Assembly (NCBI RefSeq): GCF_018991925.1
Contig: NW_024756914.1
Span: forward strand, 11,156,314 to 11,220,313
Reading direction: 5' to 3'
DNA: 64,000 nt
DNA from: Homarus americanus
Lineage: Eukaryota; Arthropoda; Malacostraca; Decapoda; Nephropidae
Position numbers and translations under genes: made by a program
The notes under the pieces: model-generated
The model's database searches: none
Seen by the model: only the letters and a program-made list of their open reading frames with translations
Told to the model about the DNA's origin: nothing
Shown here: positions 46,627 to 58,400 of the stretch, in pieces
Numbering within the stretch: position 1 is the first letter of the stretch
Layout of the letters: every line of letters begins with the position of its first letter

Positions 46627-48708
46627 GGTGCAGGGAGATGGTACAGGAGGCTTAAGGTGCAGGAGATGGTACAGGAGGCAAGGTGCAGGGAGATGGTACA
46701 AGGCAGGTGCGGGAGAGGTACAGGAGGCAGGTGCAGGAGATGGTACAGGAAGTAGGTGCGGGGAGATGGACAGGAGGCTTAAGGTCAGGGAGATGGTGCA
46801 GGAAGCTAAGGTGCAGGAGATGGTACAGGAGGAAGGTGCAGGGAGATGGTACAGGAGGCAAAGGTGCAGGGAGATGGTACAGGAGAGCTAAGGTGGGGAG
46901 ATGGTACAGGAGGCAGGTGCGGGGAGATGGTACAGGAGGCTTAAGATGCAGGGAGATGGTACAGGAGCCAAGGTGCAGGGAGATGGTACAGGAGGCAGGT
47001 ACGGGGAGTGGACAGGAGGCATGCAGGAGATGGAACAGGAGGATCATGGAACAGGGAGTTGGGACAGGAGGCCAAGGTGCAGGGAGATGGTACAGGAGGC
47101 TTAAGGTACAGGAGATGGTACAGGAGGCAGGTGCAGGGAGATGGTGGAGCCAGGTGCAGGGAGATGGTACAGGAGGAGGCTTAAGGCAGGAGATGGTACA
47201 GGAGGCTTGGAGTGGGAGATGGTACAGGAGGCAAAGGTGCAGGAGATGGTACAGGAGGCAAGGTGCAGGGAGATGGTACAGGAGGCAAGGTGCAGGAGAG
47301 ATGGTACAGGAAGCAAGGTGCAGGGAGATGGTACAGGAGGCTTAAGGTGCAGGGAGATGGTACAGGGAGGCAGGTGCAGGGAGATGGTACAGGAGGGCTT
47401 AAGGTGCAGGGAGATGGTACAGGAGGCTTAAGGTGCGGGGAGATGGTACAGGAGGCTTAAGGTGCAGGGAGATGACCAGGAGGCTTAGGTCGGGAGATGG
47501 TACAGGAGGCTTAAGGTACAGGGAGATGGTAGGAGGAAGCAGGTGCAGGAGATGGTACAGGAGGCAAGGTGCAGGGAGATGGTACAGGAGGATCATGGGA
47601 CAGGAGTTGGGACAGGAAGCAGGTACAGGGAGATGGTACAGGAGGCTTAGGTGCAGGAGATGGTACAGGAGGCTTAAGGTGCAGGGAGATGGTACAGGAG
47701 GCAAGGTGCAGGGAGATGGTGGAGCTTAGGTGCAGGGAGATGGTACAGGAGGCAGGTACAGGGAGATGGTACAGGAGGCTTAGGTGCAGGAGATGGTACA
47801 GGAGGCTAAGGTGCAGGGAGATGGTACAGGAGGATCATGGAACAGGAGTTGGGACAGGAGGCTTAAGGTGCAGGGAGATGGTAGGAGGCAGGAAGATTGA
47901 GGAGATGGTACAGGGCTTAGGTGCAGGGGATGGTACAAGGAGGAGGCAAGGTGCAGGGAGATGGTACAGGAGGCAAGGTGCAGGAATGTGGGAAGGCTTA
48001 AGGTGAAGGAGATGGTACAGGAGGATCATGGAACAGGGAGTTGGGACAGGAGGCAAGGTACAGGGAGATGAACAGGAGCACAGGTACAGGGAGATGGTAC
48101 AGGAGGCTTAAGGTGCAGGAGATGGTACAGGAGGCAAGGTACAGGGATATGGGACAGGCTTAAGGTACAGGAGATGTACAGGAGGACTCATGGAACTGGG
48201 AGTTGGTACAGGAGGATCATGGAACAGGGAGTTGGAACAGGAAGCAGGTACAGGGAGATGGTACAGGAGGCAAGGTACAGGAGATGGTACAGGAGAGGCT
48301 AGGTGAGAGGAGATGGTACAGGAGGATCATGGAGACAGGAGTTGGGACAGGAAGCCTGAGTACAGGGAGATGGTACAGGGAAGCAGGTGCAGGGAGATGG
48401 TGCAGGAGGCTTAAGGTACAGGGAGATGGTACAGGAGGATCATGGAACAGGAGATGGGACAGGGAGGCAGGTACAGGGAGATGGTACAGGAGGCTTAGTA
48501 CAGGAGATGGTACAGGAGGCTTAGGTGCAGGGAGATGGTACAGGAGGCAAGGTGCAGGGAGATGGTGCAGGCTTAGGTACAGGAGATGGTACAGGAGGAT
48601 CATGGAACAGGAGATGGGACAGGAGGCTAGGTACAGGGAGATGGTACAGGAGAAGCAGGTACAGGGAGATGGTACAGGAGGCAGGTGCAGGGAGATGGTA
48701 CAGGAGGC
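46627..48708. repeat. ~30-bp array (GCAGGGAGATGGTACAGGAGG)
   Basis: About 70 units of AGGTGCAGGGAGATGGTAC plus AGGAGGCTTA with length variants. A special unit, GATCATGGAACAGGAGTTGG plus GACAGGAGGC, recurs near 47041, 47590, 47831, 48025, 48217, 48325, 48438 and 48598, giving higher-order structure. It joins the 42-bp array at a shared GAGACAG. It shares ATGGTACAGGAGG with the next array, across the gap. Confidence 0.93.
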
Positions 48709-48808
48709 NNNNNNNNNNNNNNNNNNNNNNNNNNNNNNNNNNNNNNNNNNNNNNNNNNNNNNNNNNNNNNNNNNNNNNNNNNNNNNNNNNNNNNNNNNNN
48801 NNNNNNNN
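48709..48808. other. assembly gap (100 N)
   Basis: Exactly 100 N bases, the usual placeholder for a gap of unknown size. It lies at the transition between the ~30-bp and 15-16-bp forms of the same repeat family. Open frames running through it are meaningless. Confidence 0.99.
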
Positions 48809-48828
48809 AAGTACAGGGGAGTGGTACA

Positions 48829-51800
48829 GAGGCAAGTGCAGAGGAGATCTCATGACACAGAGTCATGGTACAGAGGCTCATGGTACAGGAGGTCATGGTA
48901 CAGGATGTGGTACAGGAGGGTCATGGTACAGGAGGGATCATGGTACAGGAGGTCAAGGACAGGAGGTCATGGTACAGGAGGGGGTCATGGTACAGGAGAT
49001 GGTACAGGAGGTCATGGTACAGGGCTCATGGTACAGGAGGGTCAGAGTACAGGAGAGTCATGGTACAGGAGGTCATGGTACAGGAGGTCATGGTACAGGG
49101 GGTCATGGTACAGGAGGGCTCATGGTACAGGAGGTCATGGTACAGGAGGTCATGGTACAGAAGTCATGGTACGGGAGGGTCATGGTACAGGAGAGTCATG
49201 GTACAGGAGGTCATGGTACAGGAGGGTCATGGTACAGGGTCATGGTACAGGTCATAGTACAGGAGGTATGGTACAGGAGGTCATGGTACAGAGGTCATGG
49301 TACAAGGAGGTCATGGTACAGGAGGTCATGGTACAGAGGTCATAGGAGGGTCATGGTACAGGAGGTCATGGTACAGGAGGTCATGGTACAGGAGGTCATG
49401 GTACAGAGTCATGGTACAGAGTCATGGTACAGGAGGCTCATGAGCTGGGAGGTCATGGTACAGGAGGTCATGGTACAGAGTCATGGTACGGGAGGTCATG
49501 GTACAGGTGTACAGAGGTCATGGTACAGGAGGGTCATGGTACAGGAGGGTCATGGTACAGGAGGTCATGGTACAGGAGGGTCATGGTACAGAGGGGGGTC
49601 ATGGTACAGGAGGGTCATGGTACAGGAGGTCATGGTACAGGAGGTCATGGTACAGGAGGTCATGGTACAGGGGGTCATGGTACAGGAGGGTCATGGTACA
49701 GGAGGGTCATGGTACAGGAGGTCATGGTACAGGGGGGGAGGTGTACAGGGAAGCAGGAGGGCTGTGGTACAGGGGTCATGGTACAGGAGGGCTCGGTACA
49801 GGGGGTGTGGCAGGGGGTCATGGTACAGGAGGCTATGGTACAGGAGGGTTCATGGTACAGGAGTGGTTCATGGTACAGGGGGGCGTGGTGCAGCAGGGAC
49901 TGCATGGCAGGAGGGTCATGGTACAGGAGGTCATGGTACAGGAGGGTCAGGTGCAAGGTGAGGGTCACGGTACAGAGGGCCTAACAGGAGGTTGGGCAAC
50001 AGGAGGGTCGGCACAGGGGGTCATGTTACAGGGGGGCTGGCAGGGGGTCATGGCATGTGAGTCAGTGGTACAGAGGATGTGGTACAGAGGGCTGCAGGAG
50101 GGTCGGTACAGGGAGGGTTCATGGTACAGGAGGGTCATGGTACAGGGGGTTGCAGGGGGACTGGTGGGTATGTGGGAGGGTTGCAGGTTGGGGAGGAAGG
50201 TCAGGTAGGGGGTCATGGTACAGGGAGTGGCTGGGTGGTACAGGGAGGGTTGCAGGCAGGGGGGCTGCGGTACAGAGGTTGCAGGCAGGGGGTCATGGTA
50301 CAGGAGGGCCGGTGGTACAGGAGGGCTGGTGGTACAGGAGGCTGCGGTACAGGGGGTCATGGTACAGGAGGGTCATGGTACAGGGGGGCTCAGGTACAGG
50401 AGTCATGCGGCACAGGAGGACAGGAGGGTCATGGCACAGGTGGTCATGGGTACAGGAAGTGGGTTCAGTGGTACAGGAGGTCATGGTACAGGGAGGGCTG
50501 GTACAGGGGTCATGGTACAGAGGGGTCATGGTACAGGAGGGCCATGGTACAGGGGGGCCATGGTAGTGAGGGTGGTCATGGGCGGTACAGGGGGGGCTGC
50601 GGTACAGGAGGGTCATGGTACAGGAGGGCTGGTACAGGGGGCTGCGGTAAGGGGCTCGTGGTACAGGAGGGCTGGTACAGGAGGTCACGGTACAGGGGGG
50701 CTGGGTACAGGGAGGGCCGTGGTAAGGTGGAGGAGTCAGCGGTACAGGAGGGTCATGGTACAGGAGGGTCATGGTACAGGAGGTCATGGTACAGGAGGTG
50801 CTGGTACAGGAGGGTTGCGGTACAGGAGGGTCGCACAGGAGGGTCATGGTACAGGGGGTATCGGTACGGTGAGACAGTACAGGAGGTCATGGTACAGGAG
50901 GTCAGGTGGGGTTGGGTACAGGTGCAGGAGGGTCAGTACAGGGGTCATGGTACAGGGGGTCCATGGTACAGGGAGGGTTATGGCAGGAGGTCATGGTACA
51001 GGAGGGTCATGGTACAGGAGGGTCATGGTACAGGGGGTCAGGTGGTAAGGAGGGTCATGGTACAGGGGGCTGCGGTACAGAGGGCTGGGGTGGTACAGGG
51101 AGGGCTGGGTGGTACAGGAGGGTTGGGGACAGGAGGCGTACAGGGGAGGGTTGGTGGTACAGGAGGGTCATGGTACAGGAGGGTGCTGGTTGGGGAGGGC
51201 TGGTGGTACAGGAGGGCTGGTACAGGGGGGGGTGGTGGTACAGGAGGGGTCGTGGTACAGGAGGTCATGGTACAGGAGGTTGTACAGGAGGTCAGGTACA
51301 GGGGGTCATGGTACAGAGGTCATGGCAGGGGGGGTCATGGTACAGGAGGTGGTACAGGAGGGCCATGGTACAGGGCTGCGGTACAGGGGGGGCTGCGGTA
51401 CAGGAGTGGGCTGCGGTACAGGAGGGTCGGGATAGGGGCTGCGGTAGTAATGTGGTACAGGAGGGCCATGGTAACAGAGGGCTGGGCGGTACAGGAGGGT
51501 CGTGGTACAGGGGGTTGCGGTACAGGAGGGTCATGGTACAGGGGAGGGGTCGTGGTACAGGAGGTCGTGGTACAGGAGGGTTGCGATGGTGAGGTGCAAC
51601 AGGAGGGTCATGGTACAGGGGGGCTGCAAGCAGGGGGTCGTGGTACAGGAGGGTCATGGTACAGAGGCTGCGGTACAGGGGGTCATGGCAGGAGTGGCTG
51701 GTGGTACAGGAGGTCATGCAGACTGAGGTCATGGTACAGGAGGGCCGTGGTACAGGAGGTCGGTAGATGGGCGGTACAGGGCCGGGGCGGCACAGGGGTC

Positions 51801-54800
51801 ATGGTACAGGAGTGGCTGCGGTACAGGAGGGGTCAAGGTGGTACAGGGTCATGGTACAGGGTCGTGGCACAGGAGGGTCGTGGTACAGGAGGGCTGGGGG
51901 AACAGGGGGGTCATGGCAGGAGGGTCGCGGTACAGGAGGGTCATGGTACAGGAGGGTCGCGGTACAGAGGGTCATGGTACAGGGGGTCATGGTACAAGGT
52001 GGTGATGGTCATGGTACAGGGGGTCATGGTACAGGAGGGCCTGGGCGGATAGGATGGGTCACGGTACAGGGGGGTCAAGTGGTACAGGGGGGTCATGGTA
52101 CAGAGGGTCATGGCACAGGAGGGTCCGGCACAGGGGCTGCGGTGGCAGGAGGGCTGCGGTACAGGAGGGTTGCAGTGAGGGCTGGTGGTACAGAGGTTGC
52201 AGGTGGTGGGAGGGTTGCACAGGAGGGTTGTGGTACAGGGGGTCCAGTGGGAGGGGTGGGCGGTATGGTGGAGGGTCGTGGTACAGGAGGCTCGTGGTAC
52301 AGGAGGGTGGCAGGAGGGTCATGGTACAGGGTCATGGTACAGGAGGCTGTGGTACAGAGGGTCATGGTACAGGGGGTCATGGTACAGGAGGGTCATGGAA
52401 CAGGAGGGCTGCAGGCAGGAGGGTCAGGGTACAGGAGGGTTGCAGGAGGTCTGGGTACAGGGGGGGTTGGGTGGTACAGGGGGTCATGGTACAGGGGGGG
52501 CTGGTACAGGGGGTCATGGTACAGGGGGTCATGGTACAGGAGGGGTCGTGGTACAGGGGGGTTGGTGGTACAGGAGGGAGTCAAGGTGAGGTCGTGGTAC
52601 AGGAGGGTCATGTACAGGAGGGTCATGGTACAGGGGGTCATGGTACAGGAGGGTCACAGGACAGGAGGGTCATGGTACAGGGGGTCTGTGGTACAGGGGG
52701 GTCATGGTACAGGGGGCATGGCACGGGGGCTCGTGGTACAGGAGGGTCATGGTCAAGGGGGTCATGGTACAGGGGGGGCCATGGCACGGGGTTGGGCATG
52801 GTACAGGAGTGGCATGGTGAGTGGTCATGGTACAGGAGGGCTGCGTGGTACAGGGGGTCATGGTACAGGAGGGGTCATGGTACAGGAGGGTTCAAGTGGT
52901 ACAGGGGGGTCAGTGGTACAGGAGGGCCATGGTACAGGAGGGTCATGGTACAGGGGGTCATGGTACAGGAGGCTCAGGCAGGAGGGTTGCGGTACAGGAG
53001 GGTGTGGTACAGGGGGGGGTCATGTACAGGAGGGTTCGTGGTACAGGGGGTGCGTGGACAGGGGTTGGGTGGTACGGGGTCATGGTACAGGAGGGCTCAT
53101 GGTACAGGGGGGGTTGGGTGTACAGGGGGGTCAAGTGGTACAGGAGGGTTGGGTACAGGAGGGTTGCGGAACAGGAGGGTCATGGTACAGGGGGGCATGG
53201 TACAGGAGGGTCATGGTACAGGAGGGTCATGGTACAGGGGGTCATACAGGAGGGTCATGGCAAAGTGGTGAAGGCAGGCTCTGCAAGGCAGAGGGTCATG
53301 GCACAGGAGGGTCATGGTACAGGGGGTCATGGTACAGGAGGGCGTGGGGGATGGTACAGGAGGGTCATGGTACAGGAGGGCTGCGGTACAGGGGGGTGGT
53401 ACAGGAGGGTCATGGTACAGGGGGGCTGTGGTACAGGGGGTCATGGTACAGGAGGGTCATGGCAGGGGTCAGTGGTACAGGAGGGCTGTGGTACAGGAGG
53501 GTTGCACAGGGGGTGGGCAGGAGGGTGGTGGTACAGGAGGGTCATGGGTGAGGGCTGGGTACAGGGGGTCATGGCAGGAGGGTTCGTGGTACAGGAGGTT
53601 GCGGTACAGGAGGGCTGGGTGGTGGGACAGGGGGTCATGGTACAGGAGGGTCATGGTACAGGAGGTCATGGTACAGGAGGGCTGGATGGTACAAAGGTGG
53701 GTACAGGAGGGTCAGGCAGGGAGGGCTGCAGACAGGGGGTCATGGTACAGGAGGGTCATGGTACAGGGGGGCTGCGGTGAAGAATGCAGAGGTCATGGTA
53801 CAGGAGGTTTGCAGGCAGGAGGGGCTGTGGTACAGGAGGGTCATGGTACATGGTACAGGAGGGTCAAGGAAGGGGGTACAGGAGGGTCATGTGGCAGGAG
53901 GGTCATGGTACAGAGGGTCATGGTACAGGAGGGCTGGGTGGTACAGGAGGTCATGGTACAGGGGGTTGGGTGGTACAGGAGGTCATGGTACAGGAGGGTT
54001 GCGGTGTGGGGGCAGGAGGGCCATGGTACAGGGGGGTTGCAGAGGCTGGGTGGTACAGGAGGGCTGGTGGTACAGGAGGGTCATGGTACAGAGGGCTGTA
54101 CAGGAGGGTCATGGTACAGGAGGGCTGCGTGGTACAGGGGGCATGGGGCTGTGGTACAGGAGGGTCAGTGGTACAGGAGGGTCATGGTACAGGAGGGTCA
54201 TGGTACAGGAGTGGCTGGTGGAACAGGAGGGTCATGGTGGGGGGGGCTCGTGGTACAGGAGGGGTCATGGTACAGGGGGGTTGGGTGGTAAGGAGGGGTT
54301 CGTGGTACAGGAGGTCATGGGCAGGAGGTTGCAGGAGGGCTGGTAAGGGAGGTCATGGTACAGGGGGTGGCACGGGGGTCATGGTACAGGAGGGCTGCGG
54401 TACAGGAGGTCAGGGTACAGGAGGGTCATGGTACAGGAGGGTCATGGTACAGGAGGGTCATGGTACAGGAGGCTGGGTGGTACAGGGGGGTCATGGCAGA
54501 GGTCATGGTACAGAGGGCTGTGGTACAGGAGGGTCAGCAGGAGGGGTCATGGGTACAGGGGGTCATGGTACAGGGGGGCTGGTACAGGGGGGCCGTACAG
54601 GGGGTCATGGTACAGGGGGGTGGTACAGGGTGGGTGGTATGAGGGGCATGGTACAGGGGGGTGGTGGTACAGGGGGTCATGGTACAGGGGGGGTACAGGG
54701 GGTCATGGTACAGGGGGGTCACAGGTGGTACAGGGGGCTGGGCAGGGGCTGCAGTACAGGAAGTGGTACAGGGGGGTGGTACAGGGAGGGGTACAGAGGG

Positions 54801-55322
54801 TGATGGTACAGGGAGGGCTATGGTACAGGAGGGTCATGGTACAGGGGTCATGGTACAGGGGGCTGCAGGCAGGGGGCGTGGTACAGGGGGGGGTCAGGGA
54901 GGGGTCATGGTACAGAGGCAGCAGGAGGGCTGCAGTGCAGGGGGGTTGGTGGCACAGGGGGGTCAGGGGGGGTCATGGTACAGGGGGGTCATGGTACAGG
55001 AGGTCATGTACAGGAGGGTCACTGCACAGGAGGGTCATGGTACAGGGGTCATGGTACAGGAGGGTCATGGTACAGGAGGGTCATGGTACAGGAGGGCTGG
55101 GTACAGGGGGGGTCATGGTACAGGGGGGTCATGGTACAGGGGGGTCATGGTACAGGGGGGGCTCATGGTACAGGAGGGTCATGGTACAGGAGGGCTGCAG
55201 GTGGTGGGGGGGGGTCATGGTACAGGGGGCTGGGTGGCAGAGGGTCATGGTACAGGAGGGTCATGGTACAGGGGGGGCTGGGGGGTATGGGGGTTGCGAC
55301 AGGAGATGGTAGAGGAGGCTCA
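48829..55322. repeat. 15-16-bp G-rich array (TCATGGTACAGGAGG)
   Basis: About 400 units. From 48.9 to 49.7 kb the unit is a regular TCATGGTACAGGAGG(G). From 49.7 kb on, variants with GGCTGCGGTACAGG, GGCTGGTGGTACAGG and G-runs of four to seven increase. The plus strand is very G-rich. The long G/Y/R-rich frames are repeat artefacts. Confidence 0.95.
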
Positions 55323-55483
55323 TCAGGTGAAATAAGTTTGGGTGTCTAATCTTCAGGTGATACGAACATTTCCCCTGTGTTTTGAGCTGACGACACAACA
55401 TAAATTTACCTTCCTAGTGAGTGATTGTCAACACTAGCATTATCAACACTCCTGTTTGTTGATTCTTCCTCTCGTGTGAACTT

Positions 55484-58400
55484 ACGACACAGCAGACTTA
55501 CCTGTGGTGTGAACTTACGACACAGCAGACTTACCTGTGGGGACTTACGACAAGCAGACTTACCTGTGGTGTGGAACTTACGACACGTTGAACTTACCTG
55601 TGGTGTGGACTTACGGACACGTTAAACCACCTGTGGTGTGGACTTACGACACGTCAAACTTACCTGTGTGGGACTTACCACACAGCAGACTTACCTGTGG
55701 TGTGAACTTACGACACGTTAAACTTACCTGTGGTGTGGACTTACACAGCAGACTTACCTGTGGTGTGGACTTACGACACGTTAAACTTACCTGTGGTGTG
55801 GACTTACGACACGCTAGACTTACCTGTGGTGTGACTTACGACACACGTTAAACTTACCTGTGGTGTGAACTTACGACATAGAGACTTTGTGGTGTGGACT
55901 TACGACACAGCAGACTTAAGTGTGGTGTGAACTACGACACAGCAGACTTACCTGTGGTGTGAACTTACGACACAGCAGACTTAAGTGTGGTGTGAACTTA
56001 CGACGCAGCAGACTTACCTGTGGTGTGAACTTACGACACAGCAGACTTACCTGTGGTGTGAACTTACGACACAGCAGACTTACCTGGTGTGAACTTACGA
56101 CACAGCAGACTTACCTGTGGCGTGGACTTACGACACAGCAGACACCTGTGGTGTGAACTTACGACACAGCAGACTTACTGGTGTGAACTTACGACACAGA
56201 ACTTACCTGTGGTGTGAACTTACGACACAGCAGACTTACCTGTGGTGTGCACGACACAGCAGACTTACCTGGTGTGAACTTACGACACAGCAGACTTACG
56301 TGTGGTGTGAACTTACGACAGCAGACTTACCTGTGGTGTGGACTACGACACAGCAGACTTACCTGTGGTGTGAACTTACGACACAGCAGACTTACCTGTG
56401 GTGTGAACTTACGACACAGCAGACTTACGTGTGGTGTGAACTTACGACACAGCACTTACGTGTGATGTGAACTTACGACACAGCAGACTTACCTGTGGTG
56501 TGAACTTAGGACACAGCAGACTTACCTGTGGTGTGGACTTACGAACACAGCAGACTTACGTGTGGTGTGAACTTACGACACAGCAGACTTACGTGTGGTG
56601 TGAACTTACGACACAGCAGACTTACCTGTGGTGTGGACTTACGACACAGCAGACTTACCTGTGGTGTGAACTTACAGCACAGCAGACTTACCTGTGGTGT
56701 GAACTTACGACACAGCAGACTTACGTGTGGTGTGAACTTACGACACAGCAGACTTACCTGTGGTGTGAACTTACAGCAGACTTACCTGGGGTGAACTTAC
56801 GACACAGCAGACTTACGTGTGGTGTGAACTTACGACACAGCAGACTTACGTGTGGTGTGAACTTACGACACAGCAGACTTACGTGTGGTGTGGACTTACG
56901 ACACAACAGACTTACCTGTGGTGTGAACTTACGACACAGCAGACTTACCTGGTGTGTGAACTTACGACACAGCAGACTTACCTTGTGGTGTGGACTTACG
57001 ACACAGCAGACTTACCTGTGGTGTGGACTCACGACACAGCAGACTTACCTGTGGTGTGGACTTACGACACAGCAGACTTACCTGTGGTGTGAACTTACGA
57101 CACAGCAGACTTACCTGTGGTGTGAACTTACGACACAGCAGACTTACGTGTGTGGTGTGAACTTACGACATCGCAGACTTACCTGTGGTGTGAACTTGCG
57201 ACACAGCAGACTTACCTGTGGTGTGAACTTACGACACAGCAGACTTACGTGTGGTGTGAACGACACGCAGACTTACCTGTGGTGTGAACTTGCGACACAG
57301 CAGACTTATGTGTGGTGTGAACTTACGACACAGCAGACTTCGTGTGGTGTGAACTTGCACACAGCAGACTTATGTGTGGTGTGAACACGACACAGCAGAC
57401 TTACGTGTGGTGTGAACTTACGACACGAGCAGACTTACGTGTGGTGTGAACTTACGACACAGGAGACTTACCTGGAACTACGACACAGAGACTTCCTGTG
57501 GTGTGAACTTACGACACAGCAGACTTACCTGTGGTGTGAACTTACGTCACGTTAAGACTTACCTGTGGTGTGACTTACGACACAGCAGACTTACCTGTGG
57601 TGTGGACTTACGACACAGCAGACTTATGTGGTGTGAACTTACGACACAGCAGACTTACCTGTGGTGTGAACTTACGACACAGCAGACTTACCTGTGTGTG
57701 AACTACACACAGCAGACTTACCTGTGGTGTGGACTTACGACAGAGACTTAAGTGTGGTGTGAACTTACGACACAGAGACTTACGTTTGGTGTGAACTTAC
57801 GTCACAGCAGACTTACCTGTGGTGTGAACTCATGACAGTAAGACTTACCTGTTGAACTTACGACACAGGAGATTACCTGTGGTGTGAACTACGACACAGC
57901 AGACTTACCTGTGGTAACCACACAGCAGACTTAAGTGTGGTGTGAACTTACGACACAGCAGACTTACGTTTGGTGTGAACTTACGACACAGGAGACTTAC
58001 CTGTGTGAACTTACGACACAGCAGACTTACGTGTGGTGTGAACTTACACAGGAGACTTACCTGTAGTGAACTTACGACTCAGCAGACTACCTGTTGAACT
58101 TACGACACAGCAGACTTACTGTGGTGGAACTTACACACGTTAAACTTACCTGTGGTGTGGATCACACGTTAAATTACCTGTGGTGGACTTACACGCTAAA
58201 CTTACCTGTGGTGTGGACTTACAACGTTAAACTTACCTGTGGTGGACTTACGACACGTTAAACTTACCTGTGGTGGACTTACGACACGTTAAACTTACCT
58301 GTGGTGTGGACTTACGACACGTTAAACTTACCTGTGGTGTGGACTTACGACACGTTAAACTTACCTGTGTGGACTACGACACGTTAAACTTACCTGTGGT

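Noticed and set aside
48203..52052. Very long glycine/tyrosine/arginine-rich frames (380-657 codons)
   Set aside because: Stop-free tandem repeats, some crossing the 100-N gap. All three frames are equally open and no splice or start signals exist.
56467..57384. 305-codon repeat protein CGVNLRHSRLT
   Set aside because: The 33-bp unit equals 11 codons so any frame without a stop stays open. Frames switch at every indel.
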